This document shows, in pieces, positions 1-8,599 of a stretch of DNA of 11,201 bases. Position numbers and translations under genes: made by a program. The stretch is taken from assembly GCF_000611645.1 (NCBI RefSeq), contig NW_014011684.1, positions 1-11,201 of the forward strand. Direction: 5' to 3'. Under the pieces are notes generated by a model. It made no database searches and was not told where the DNA came from. It saw only the letters and a list, made by a program, of their open reading frames with translations. The DNA comes from Monoraphidium neglectum (Eukaryota > Chlorophyta > Chlorophyceae > Sphaeropleales > Selenastraceae). The first letter of the stretch is position 1. The number at the start of each line of letters is the position of its first letter.

Positions 1-438
1 GTGCGTGGGTGGACGCACGGGTGGGTGGGTGGGTGAGTGGGTGGGTAGGTCATCCGTGCTGCTGTTGTACGGCGTTTGTTGCAGGGAATGGAGGAGTGGA
101 GCATTTTGGGGTGCCTTACGTTACATTGGGAGGGCCCGCGTGGGGGAGCAAGGCACACGCCGCACGGACGGGAGCGACGCAACTGCTGGTCGCCCGGCCC
201 GGTGCCGCGCGCGCGCCCCCCACGCGCGCTGCCTGATAGACAACTACTCTCATCCCTCGCGACACTGCTGGCCAGGGTCGAGCCCAAAAGGATCCCAGCT
301 TGCAGCCGCCGCAGCCCCGGGAACGGACACTCTCGAAACCGCGCCGCCCCAGCTGCGCAAGCCGCGCGCGGCACGTGCGTGCAGGTGTTTGCTACCAGCC
401 CAATGGTGTCCACTGGCGTTTGCCGCGGGCTCGCCCAC
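1..438. other. Left-edge stretch: probable intron or 3' part of the phospholipase gene
   Basis: No convincing exon is visible. On the minus strand there is an acceptor-like site (tgcgcag before 352) followed by a frame that stays open to the left edge, but the translation matches nothing I recognise. A minus-strand TGTAA, the chlorophyte poly(A) signal, lies at 125-121 and would fit a transcript ending here if the splice site at 438 is not used. Confidence 0.35.
19..49 (+). repeat. G-rich (GGGT)n run with G-quadruplex pattern
   Basis: Four GGG runs separated by single T residues occur at 19-33, followed by further GGG runs to about 46. This is the short-loop pattern that typically forms a stable parallel quadruplex. 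It is on the plus strand, the template strand for the leftward phospholipase gene. Confidence 0.75.
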
Positions 439-853
439 CGATCTGCTCCAGCAGCCCGCCGCCGACTGGCGGGTCCAGCCCTGTGAACAGGGCAGGCGCC
501 CCGCCGTACAGCGGCGTGAACTCGTAGGGCAGCCAGCGCACGCCCCCCAGGCGGCCGGCCTGGGCGTTATCGAGCCATATGGAGGAGAGGATGAGGGGGA
601 AGGGGCGGCCGGGGGCCAGCAGGTACACCTGCGGGCCGGCCAGGCCGGGGGATCGATGACGGAGGGGTGTATGTACTGAATCAGGGGGGCAGGGGGCAAA
701 ATTTGTGTTCAGCTGAGAATCCTGCAAACTTCTGGGGTGCCAGAGATGGCGCTGCCGCCGATTTTTGTATAGCATTTTTGTGGTCGCGGCTGCAGGGACT
801 GGAGGCCACCTGGTGGCGACGCCCCCCAAAACACACACGCACGCACGCACGCA

Positions 854-900
<47 letters not shown>

Positions 901-3335
901 GCGCGCGCACACAAACGCAAAACCAGCCACACGCGGCGCGAGTCCCAGGCGCGCCTGAAGCCCGGGGTAGGCCGCCCGCGCGCGCCGTGTGGCGGTCTCG
1001 TTGGCGGTGCCGGGCGCGGTGACGGTGCTGCTGTGGTTGTTGAGGCCAAAGGGCTCCAGGAAGGCAGCACCTTTGTTGGTTGAGGACGATGAAAATGTGC
1101 GTGCGAGCGTGTGTGCGTGTGTGCGTGTGTGCGTGTGTGCGTGTGTGCGTGTGTGCGTGTGTGCGTGTGTGCGGCGGGCACGCCGGCGGCTGCGGAGCGC
1201 GTGCCAGGACGGGTGCTTCGAAGCCGCCGCCGCGCGAGCGAGCGGCGCGGGCAGCAATTGGACGCGCACACACACCCACGCAGCGCCGGCTCCCGCCCCA
1301 GCCTGGTAGCCCCGTGGGGTCATCGGTCCGTGCGGAGCTGCGCGGCGGCTGCATCGTCGGCCGGGCCCCATCGCGGCGGCCGGCCCACGCGCGCGCCGCC
1401 ACCCCCCGCGAGTTTACGCACCCACGGCGTCGGACCAGCCGCCGATGCCGCCGCGCGCCCGCGGCAGCGCGCCGGTCAGCACCTTGCCCAGCGCGTCAGC
1501 GACAAAGCCGGCGTTGGCCAGGGCGGCGCCGAAGCTGCCTAAGGAAGCCGGGGAGTCGGCCCTGATGCGGTCAGCAGTCAAGTCCTGCAACGGCGGCGGC
1601 AGGAAGGCGGCACGGGGGCTGGGGGCCGCGAGCGCGGGTCGTTCTGCCGGCTCTGCAGCGCCGACGGGCGCACCAAATGCCAACAAGTCTGGGACGAGGG
1701 TGAGGATTGAGATGTTTCAGCATCCCCCTGTTCGCCCGCTTCTAGAGACGTCCAGGCTTGTGGAATGGGGCTCCGTTTCATGCGTCGGCATCGCTGTGGC
1801 TTTGGCTGTCGAGCATCACAAGGACGGATACTCCAGATTGCTACCAGTCTGGGCCCAGGGCAAGCGCTGCCGGCTTTGGCGATTTGGCCGATGCACGCGC
1901 CGCTCGTGGCTGCGGCTGGAAGACCTTTGCCAGCCACCCTCTCCCCAACTTTGCAGCCGGCAATTGCTGCGTGCTGGTGGACCCGCATGGTCCTGCCTCG
2001 TCGGCAGGCGCTCAGGCATGTACCTGGGGTTTAAGGTACGGCCTGAAGAAATCTTCTGGCGGGTGCTTGCTCTGGAATGAGTAAGCCCCCACCAGCCACG
2101 AGCTGCCTGAAATCGAAGACAGGTGGCGTGCCTGCGGGTGGCGGTGGCCGCGGGATGGGAGGGGCCGATTATGACTCGGGGCGGGCGGGCTGGTTGTGCG
2201 GCTGTGAGTGCGATGGGGACAAGGAGTGCCGAGACTCATGTGTGCCCACGCTGGGAGACGCACGCGTCTGTGCACGGGTCCCGCCGTTCAAGGGTCGGAA
2301 GCCGTAGCTGCGGTATTGCTGTTGCTGTGGCTGCTGATGCTGCTGCTGCTTTTTTTGTTGCTGTGGCTGTTGCTGTGTATGACCGAGTTGCTTTTTTTGG
2401 CTGTTTCTAATGCTACGTTTTATGAATCCACGGTGTCATCAATTTCCCAGCCGGCCGCCAACCTGATCCAGGACGCCGAGGCTGTTGAGCGCCCTCAGCC
2501 AACCCAGGCCCAGGGTAGCTGCCCGGAAGCCGCCGCCTGCCTGGCGCACAGCAAGGGTGGCATGCGTTCTTGGGGCGTGCGTTCTTGGGGCAGACACGCT
2601 TGTGTGTGTGGAGTGTGTGTGTGTGGGGGGGGTGTGGGTGTTGACGTGTGTGGGTGTGTGTGCGTGTACAGACACACGCATGTGTGGGGGGGATGAGAGT
2701 GCACAGACCGGCAGGGATCGGCGCGGGGCGTGAGCTGCGGGCTTGCTCTACTAGTGCCGCAGGGGGCTCGGGTGCAGCATTCTGGCGGGGGCCACGGCCA
2801 GCTGGGCGTACTCAGGGCGCCAGGCGGGGTGCCGATCGAGGCAGGTCGGGGTTGGGGGGCCGCAGGCTGGTGGGCGGACGCACCAATGAGATGCCGAGGC
2901 TTGGGCGCAACAAGAGGGCGGGCAGGGCAAAGGGGGAGGACGGGTCCACCTCGGGGTAGCGGAAGCTGCCAGGGTGGCAGCAATGAGTGACGGGGCAGGC
3001 AGGGGCGAGCGGTGCATGGTGTCTTGCATGGGTGGGTAGCGAGCCCAAGGGGAGGCCGTCCCCGTCAGCACGGCCAGTGCGGCCGCGAGCGGTTGGTTGG
3101 TGTGGCGACGTGTGCGTTGTGCCCGCTGCAGGGCGGGCATGGGAGGGGCTCGCCTGCCGGGGTCCGCGGAGCCGCCCCAAGCATAGGCCTGGGTGGGCTG
3201 CTGCGGCGCAAACACGGGGTTGGGCACGGGCTCCGCCGCGGCCGGGCGCGCGAGCGCGCAGAGCGCGAAGGCAGCGCCCATTGCCAGCAGCGTGGGCAGC
3301 GCCGCAATTGGGAGTGCGGTGCTTCGGCTTGGCAT
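439..3335 (-). CDS. Secreted phospholipase, PLA2_B / cPLA2-lysophospholipase family (multi-exon, 3' end unresolved)
   Basis: Predicted serine phospholipase hydrolysing acyl chains of (lyso)phospholipids, probably secretory or extracellular. Proposed minus-strand exons: 3335-3154, 2965-2884, 2781-2709, 2536-2463, 2131-2024, 1584-1422, 1070-924, 675-439. The last five join in phase and family motifs run through: GGGFRAA (oxyanion loop and conserved Arg, about residues 113-119), RHLSSISGSSW (nucleophile Ser about 145), GGWSDAVGAAFLEPFGLN across the 1422/1070 junction, and WLPYEFTPLYGG like the YEFTPYEVG segment of fungal phospholipase B. Start: ATG at 3335 with an in-frame TAG four codons upstream, then a signal peptide (hydrophobic core ALPTLLAMGAAFALCALA, likely cleavage after PAAA). 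Exons 1-3 are tentative: exon 1 needs a GC donor at 3153, and exon 3 is supported mainly by phase. The catalytic Asp region is not seen. Either a donor at 438 (G|gtgggc) leads off the left edge, or the frame ends at a stop at 392-394. Confidence 0.65.
855..899. repeat. (AC)22 dinucleotide microsatellite in phospholipase intron
   Basis: A perfect 45 bp AC run on the plus strand, preceded by ACGC tetranucleotides at about 835-852. It lies inside the intron 923-676, so the pre-mRNA carries (GU)n. Long spurious His/Thr and Cys/Val open frames across it come from the repeat. Confidence 0.97.
1109..1172. repeat. Eight perfect copies of the octamer GTGTGTGC
   Basis: The unit GTGTGTGC repeats eight times without a mismatch (64 bp). 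It lies in the phospholipase intron 1421-1071, so the pre-mRNA carries a CA-rich repeat, complementary in type to the GU repeat on the other side of exon 1070-924. Confidence 0.97.
2317..2377. repeat. Degenerate CTG/TTG trinucleotide tract in phospholipase intron
   Basis: The plus strand reads as interrupted GCTGTT/GCTGCT repeats with a T7 run in the middle. It lies in the intron 2462-2132, between the GGGF exon and the nucleophile exon. Apparent Leu-rich frames across it are not supported by splice or family evidence. Confidence 0.8.
2562..2692. repeat. GT/GGGT-rich low-complexity tract with a 15 bp tandem duplication
   Basis: Imperfect GT and GGGT repeats run from about 2600 to 2692. A 15 bp tandem duplication (gtgcgttcttggggc, first copy with one mismatch) is at 2562-2591. 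The tract fills most of the proposed intron 2708-2537, immediately upstream in transcript sense of the exon with the phospholipase GGGF motif. Confidence 0.8.
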
Positions 3336-3832
3336 TGGAATAAGCTATACGCAAGCAATAGATGAAGGGGTGTGCGGCTAGACATGGATTGATCCTGGGG
3401 TGTTTGGCCGGGGGCATCGCCAGCGACAAAGTGACCCAACGTGTGTCATAGCGACGGCGCTTTGCCGATGTTTGCGACAAGTGCAGTGGGAAAGGCAGCA
3501 TAGCACAATGATAAAACGACTGTCAGGTGAGCATGGATGCAACGACAGGCGATGCACTCCATGATCAGAGCGCGAAGTAATCTCGCCAGATCCCTCGTTT
3601 GCAAAGTCGCCACATGTAGACGCAGTGACACTGCAGCTTGAAAACACGTTTGATACATCTCGGGATGCTATTGGCTGCATCGTGGACCCCACGCTGCTGC
3701 AAGTGTGTGCTTCATGACTTGATTTGTGTGCATGCTCGGTGCTAGAGGACGCGCAAAATTCAGCTGTAGAGTGTTCCTCCATGTTTCGCTGCCTGCCTGC
3801 CAACCTGACTAAAACATGTTCTCAAGAGATAA
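3336..3832. other. AT-richer intergenic stretch, likely promoter and 5' UTR of the phospholipase gene
   Basis: Base composition is clearly less GC-rich than in the neighbouring exons. I see no family motif or consistent splice chain on either strand. A minus-strand frame of about 140 codons (3803-3378) is Ser/Cys/His-rich and has no support beyond being open. The position directly upstream of the phospholipase ATG makes a promoter the simplest reading. Confidence 0.5.
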
Positions 3833-4687
3833 CTATTGTCCAAGTTTGAAACTGCACAGCCACGGGTCACAAGAAACACCATATCTTACAGTCCATGACA
3901 GCTGCTGACCGTCCTTGACCGGACCCCACCAGTGTGGCTTGGTTGTCAGTTGGGGCACCGTGCCGTGCAGTTGCGGCCTTGCGCGGCGCCGCGCCGCGCC
4001 AGAGCATGCTCCTTTGAATTTCATGTGTATGTGTGGCCGAGCAGGGGAAAAGGCTGTGCACGAGAATTTCTCGGAGTGAGCGCCAGGTGGCGCTCTTTTT
4101 TGCAGCGTATGTTTAACGGCCGCGGCCTCGCTGCGATGCTTGGCACACAGCCTCAAGATCTGGACAGCAGGTGGGGAACGACACAGGTGGGGACGCGGGC
4201 ACGTCGCGCGGCGCCGTCGGCAACCAAAGCTCACTGATTCCAAAAACGCAAACGATTGATACTTGCCACGACGCGCCCAAAATGCGACCCCATCTCCAGC
4301 TATCAAGAGCGGCAAGAGCAATAAGGGGTCCACACCAGCGAAGGCGAGCCCAGACATGAGCAAACCCAGGCTTCCCAAGAAGCGCTCGCGCAAAATCGTG
4401 ATCGGAAGCCGAGGGGGCACGCGGGCGGGCCCCGCCCGCCGCAGCCGAACCCAGGCCGCCGCGCCGCTGCCGTGGCGGCTGGGGCGAAGGCAAGTCTCCA
4501 ATGGGGTGCAGCCGCAGCACCCGCCAAGGCGGCCGTTCAAGCCGCACGCCGCCACGTCGTCCGCGGGCCGCGCCAATGCTATGCGTCGAAGGCCGGCGAC
4601 GGGAGTGCGGGGAGGGTGGTGGTGGTGGTACAAACGAGGATACTGTTCGTGCCGTTTGTTGATATAATTGGTTGTTGCTATGGGCAC
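3833..4687 (-). CDS. Unresolved 284-codon open frame with a hydrophobic segment
   Basis: One minus-strand frame stays open for 284 codons (first usable codon GTG, not ATG), longer than expected by chance for one frame here. About residues 100-135 are hydrophobic: FLGSLGLLMSGLAFAG, then a Leu-rich stretch ending LLIAGDG, which would make one or two membrane spans. A second minus frame opens with ATG at 4829 and an Ala/Pro/Arg transit-like stretch, with a possible donor after GSSGCPW. The plus strand offers a Lys-rich reading of the same bases (PKKRSRKIVIG) and a strong acceptor tttttgcag ending at 4103. Because AAG on one strand is CTT on the other, the Lys-rich and Leu-rich readings are complements and at most one is real. 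I do not recognise a family. Confidence 0.25.
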   Translation of the reverse strand: MPIATTNYINKRHEQYPRLYHHHHPPRTPVAGLRRIALARPADDVAACGLNGRLGGCCGCTPLETCLRPSRHGSGAAAWVRLRRAGPARVPPRLPITILRERFLGSLGLLMSGLAFAGVDPLLLLPLLIAGDGVAFWARRGKYQSFAFLESVSFGCRRRRATCPRPHLCRSPPAVQILRLCAKHRSEAAAVKHTLQKRAPPGAHSEKFSCTAFSPARPHIHMKFKGACSGAARRRARPQLHGTVPQLTTKPHWWGPVKDGQQLSWTVRYGVSCDPWLCSFKLGQ

Positions 4688-4829
4688 ACGTCCTTGTTGA
4701 TTGTGTACACATCAATCGCCGCCGCACCCAAGGACATCCCGAGGAGCCTGGGGCGAGCCGCCGCGCTGGAGGCAACGCAGCGGCCGCCGCGGGCGGCCGC
4801 GGCGACGGACGGAATGCGAGCGGGCACAT

Positions 4830-5321
4830 GAGCTATGGTGATGCATGAGTCTGCAGGTGGGCAGGGGCGCGGGAAGGGCGCCCCTCGGCGCCGCCGCCTG
4901 CGCCGCTGGCCCGCCAAGTTTGAATGGGCGTGCGACCCCACGCCCAGCGCTCTGTCAGTGATGCTCTGAGCAATGCTTTCAGCACACAACAACCGGCGCC
5001 GGTGCACGGTGGGCGCGCCCCTCCTGGCGCAGCAGCCACAGCGCGGCAGGGGCTGGAGGCGCGACTGCCCAATGGGCGGCAGGAGGAATTTGCGGCGCCG
5101 CGACTCGCTTGGTTGATGGCCCCGCAGCCGTGGACAGAATTCGAGCCAGCGTCCCGCGCGCGCGGCGTCCCAGCCGCGCTGCGCGCCCACCCTCCGAGCC
5201 CGCCTTTGCAGGCAGGCTTCGCGCAAGGCGGAGAGGAGGAGGGGCGTTCATGCGCGCGCCCCCTCCGGAGACCGCCCCGACTCAGCTGCTCTCCCCAGCA
5301 CTGCAGCGCATGTCTGGAGGC
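4830..5321. other. GC-rich stretch downstream of the J-domain gene, no gene assigned
   Basis: It lies just past the J-domain stop codon, so part is probably its 3' UTR. A minus-strand frame starting with ATG at 5251 is Arg/Ala-rich (opening MNAPPPLRLARSLPAK) and could be a transit peptide for a gene continuing left, but it would begin only about 70 bp after the previous stop. No TGTAA signal was seen here on the minus strand. Confidence 0.35.
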
Positions 5322-6821
5322 TCACACGTCGTAGCAGCCTTCCTCATTCTCTTCGATCCGCGGCTCCCACCGCGCACCCGTCCGCCGCGCCGCCGCCGCC
5401 GTGTCCGCGCGCGCCTTGACCGCCGCGCGCCGCTTCAGGCCGCCCAGCTGCCCGCAGACCTGGCTCTTGAGCGTTTCGGTGGCCGTGAACTTGGGGCGCG
5501 CAGTGGCGGCCGCGGCGCCTGCAGCAGCGCTCGCGACGGCTGCATGAGGGTTCCAGGGATCGTAGCCCTCGCCGCAGGCCATGTTGACGCCGTCAGACAT
5601 GGCTGTGGTGTCGTAATCCACGACAGGCTGCGCCGCCGTGTGCTGCTGGTGCTGCTGGTGCTGGTGTTGGTGTTGGTGGTGCTGCTGCTGTTGTTGGTGC
5701 TGCTGCTGCTCAGGCGCGGTGGCCTGCGCCCCCGCCGCCCCCGCGCCGCCCGCCGCCCGCTCCTCGCGCCACTGCTTGGTGTGGCGGATCGCCGCGCGCT
5801 GCCGCAGGCCGGCCAGCTGCGAGTGCAGCACGGCGCGCTCCTGGGGGGCGCGCGCGGCGTCCTGCGGCGGGCGCGCGTGGTGCTGCTCAGACCAGCGGCG
5901 GCTCGCGGAGAAGCTCCAAAACCTGTGGATTGGTCACATGACGGCAAGCCGCGCGGGGTCAGCGCCTTTGAGGCTCCGATTCGCGGTGCATCCAGAGGCA
6001 GGGAGGGGGAAAGCTGCGGCGGGCGGCGTCCCGCTCGCTGCGGCGCCCCAGGCGTGCCCGCGTGTGCAGCGAGGCGCGTGTGCAGAGCGGCATGCAGCAA
6101 GAGGGGTGGCCCCCGTCCCTGCCATGGACCCCCCCCACAAAGCCTGGTTGCATGCCGCACCCACCAGTCAGAAAACTCCCATCCGTTATGCTGGTTGCGG
6201 GTCACTGCGCCGCTGCTGGCGTGGGGCCGCTTGCCGGTGAGCACCTCGTACGCCTGCTGGATGCTGACAAAGCGCCGCTCGGCGTCGCCGGTCTGATTGA
6301 CGTCCGGGTGGAACCTTTGAGGGGATCGATTGGCGATTCGTCAGCCGCGCCAGATGCGCGAAGGCGCGCGGGCGTGGGCTCGCAAGTGGCAAGGGGCGGC
6401 TGCTGGCGGGGGCGCCAGAGCGGACAGCCTGCAGTATTAGTGTGCCGCGAGGTGAGAGGCAGGGGCACGGCTCACTTGAGCGCTAGACGCCGGTAGGCAC
6501 GCTTGATCTCCTTCTCATCTGCATCGCTGGCCACACCCAGCGTGCGGTACGGGTCCTCCAGCAGGATGCGCGCGCACACCTGTGCAAGGGGAGGGTGGAG
6601 GGCAGGCGGAGGGCCGATCGGGCGGCGAAGCGCACGTGCGAGTGCGTGCGTTCTTCGGGCGTTGGAGGGGACGGGGCACCGGCTGCAGCCGGCGTGGGTT
6701 TGCGCGTTGCACCCGGGTCTGAAAGTAGGCTCACCAGCGTACGAGGCCTAGCCGAGGTGCGCTGGCTGAAGCGGGAGCTACATGTCCATGCCCGCGTCCT
6801 TGTGCCAGCAAGAGCAGCCAT
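5322..6821 (-). CDS. Plastid-type J-domain (DnaJ/Hsp40, class C) protein, four exons, complete
   Basis: Hsp70 co-chaperone predicted to stimulate Hsp70 ATPase, probably in the chloroplast. Exons 6821-6735, 6579-6476, 6314-6165, 5922-5322 sum to 942 bp (313 residues plus stop). All junctions have GT..AG and matching phase: 0/0, AA|G giving Lys64, TG|G giving Trp114. ATG at 6821 is the first in frame and sits in a good context (aggATGG). Residues 1-30 are Arg/Ser/Thr/Ala-rich with no acidic residues, like a plastid transit peptide. The J-domain is about residues 37-92: DPYRTLGV, KEIKRAYRRLALKFHPDVN with HPD at 66-68, then RRFVSIQQAYEVL. It lacks the Gly/Phe region and Cys-rich zinc domain of class A/B proteins. 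A WEFSDWFWSFSASRRW segment (109-124) is followed by a predicted helix, a Gln/His tract (186-208) and a charged tail ending EGCYDV. The client is unknown. Confidence 0.92.
5640..5708 (-). repeat. CAG/CAC/CAA codon repeat encoding a Gln/His tract
   Basis: It encodes 23 consecutive Gln or His residues (186-208) within the last exon of the J-domain gene. CAG, CAA, CAC codons are mixed, so it is an impure trinucleotide array. It separates the helical middle part from the conserved-looking C-terminal tail. Confidence 0.9.
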
Positions 6822-7516
6822 CCTGGCCGCGTTATGCTGTGAGCAAGAGTCGCACTGAAGTGGGTTGTGCGTGATCGTGTTGTGAAGGACTCTGGACGAC
6901 GAGACTGCTGCTGACGGGGCTTGCAGTGCTGCAGCGGCGCGCGTTGAGTGCGCGATTGAAAGCACGCGGCAGAATGAGACTAGCTGTGATAATTATATGC
7001 CGAATGACAAGTACATGCTCCAGGAAAGGATTCTGGCGACCTTGTCTGTTCCCACCCGGACCGGGGCACTGCTCTGCAAGTTCTACTCGCAATTTTAGGG
7101 ACCCGTCGAGCTTGCCGCAGACGCAAATGACATGGAGCTGGCAAGATTGTGCTGATGTTGGAGAGACGGCAAGCCGCTTTTGCTGCCGCTGCATCCATTG
7201 AACCTGCCGCCAGGGCCCGATGCTGTTGGAGACATGCTGACTCGCCCGCTCACATGGGCTGGTTGCAACCCGCTCGACCGGGCCTACCCCGTTGCATGCA
7301 CGCATCGATGACGCCGCAACGTCTTCCCAAGTTTCACACATGATGCTGAACGGCCTATGTTCATCTAGCCAAGCCGCTTGACTTTGGTCAGATGAGAAGC
7401 GCCACTGCTGTGTTGCCACTGATGCAGAGGCATACCTCTACTTTGTCACCATCTGTCTATTACTTGCCAGGAGCAAGCGTCTCTTGGCTAGTAAAACAAC
7501 ATAGGTTTATGTGTGT
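6822..7516. other. Intergenic stretch, probable promoter and 5' UTR of the J-domain gene
   Basis: Composition is closer to 50-55 % GC than the exons. A long minus-strand frame (7419-6832) carries no recognisable motif and does not connect in phase to a known exon. The bases just before the J-domain ATG (cataacgcggccagg) contain no upstream ATG in frame. No tRNA or other structured RNA was recognised. Confidence 0.5.
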
Positions 7517-7521
7517 TACAC
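7517..7521 (-). terminator. Candidate poly(A) signal TGTAA
   Basis: TGTAA on the minus strand, 225 bases past the stop codon of the small gene at 7746. UGUAA is the established poly(A) signal of green algae such as Chlamydomonas. A five-base match alone is weak, but its position after a stop codon and in AT-richer sequence fits. Confidence 0.4.
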
Positions 7522-7745
7522 ACTGAATACAAACATTGACGTATCAGCATTCCCACAATTACCACAAAATAACATAACAGAGAAACAGCAAACACACAGG
7601 GATTGCGCAAGACATGCATGCGCATGCACCCGAAAGCAGCCAGTGGCAATGATGGAGGGGGTGGAGCGGTCGCTTTTGCACAGCAAAGCTGGAAAACCAC
7701 CAACGAGCACAACAAAGGTGGGAGCACCGGTCACAGATGTGTTGC

Positions 7746-8599
7746 CTAGTTCCCGTTAATAAACCGACCTGCGGGCGCCACCTCCTGCTGCGATGACATG
7801 GGCGAGTGTGTTTTTGGGCACACATCTTTGTGCAGTGCAAGGGGCACATGAGACTGGATGAAGGGGGGCGGAGGAGGAGCAACAAAGGGCCCAACGGCGG
7901 GGCTCACAGGCGGCCACCACCGTTCCAAAGGGTCCCTGCAACAAGTGAGTTTTCCCAGTGAACCGCATTTCAGCGCAGCGGCGCGCAAACAACTGAGTTG
8001 TTGTGGTTATTGCAGGTGCAACCCCCAGCTCCGCATCGAATATGCAGTCACACACCCGCGCGCCGCACAGCACGGGGCGGCAGCGCGCGTGTGCTTGCAC
8101 GCCTTGCGCCGGCAATGGGCGCACACGGCCGCGCATGGCCCTGGCGGCGTCCCAGGTCACGCGGGCAGGCGTGACAAGAGGGACGCCAGCTCTCAGGCAG
8201 GTTCCTGAATTGGGAGTAGAACCAGTGGTGATGTACATCCGTCGTTGCTAGGAGGCTGCAGGCGCCCCGCTAAGCAAACGAGCCCGGCACCGCTCTGCTT
8301 GCGCGGCCATCTCAGGCAGCAGCTGCAGCCGCTGCACCATCACTGGTGGCGGGTACGCTGCGCAACCCGGGACGCGCATCCGCCGTGCAAACTAGCGCCA
8401 GCCGGCCCCCGTGACAAACACAGGCCGCACAGCAAAACACACCTCGACACACAAAGCAATGCGTTCTATCGACGGGCTGGCTGGCGGGCTGGTTGGCAAC
8501 CAGCCCCGCCTGCAGCACCAGCAAAGGCGGCACGGTCAATCACGGTCAACCACGCCACACTCTTCGACCACGTACACCCGGGTCCGGTAACTGCGTCAT
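7746..8599 (-). CDS. Small proline-rich protein of unknown function, three exons (about 92 residues)
   Basis: Not recognised. Exons 8599-8578, 8357-8291 and 7935-7746 total 279 bp, and all phases agree. The donor CCCGG|gtgtac and acceptor tgcgcag form one Ala codon. The donor GAGCG|gtgccg and acceptor ttgttgcag form one Arg codon. The joined product runs MTQLPDP, then AYPPPVMVQRLQLLPEMA (amphipathic helix likely), AERDPLERWWPP, a proline run APPPPPFIQ, and a polar end RFINGN. The first exon stays open to an acceptor at 8633 (cctgtag), and a further upstream exon ending at the strong donor gtatgtgag (8707) would join in phase, so the true N-terminus may be longer and ATG 8599 only an internal Met. 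If the 8290 donor is not used, the frame stops at 8248-8250. A TGTAA follows at 7521. Possible functions cannot be narrowed from the sequence. Confidence 0.5.
8486..8506. repeat. Near-perfect inverted repeat (10 bp arms)
   Basis: gggctggttg and caaccagccc are exact reverse complements separated by one base. The repeat lies in the proposed intron 8577-8358 of the small gene and could form a short hairpin. It may be a mobile-element footprint or chance in GC-rich sequence. Confidence 0.7.

Noticed and set aside
19..49. Telomere-like repeat
   Set aside because: The unit is GGGT, not the TTTAGGG or TTTTAGGG of green algae, and the run is short and internal to a gene.
681..1402. Long minus-strand frames rich in THTHTH or CVCVCV
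   Set aside because: These are translations of the AC and GTGTGTGC repeats, which lie in introns. Only the short non-repeat portions (1070-924 and 675-439) carry phospholipase motifs.
1445..2084. Plus-strand open frames of up to 211 codons
   Set aside because: They overlap phospholipase exons 1584-1422 and 2131-2024 on the other strand and show no family motif or splice chain of their own.
5109..6296. 395-codon plus-strand open frame
   Set aside because: It is antisense to the J-domain gene, whose exons are proven by phase and motif. The Leu/Val run comes from the complement of the Gln/His codons.
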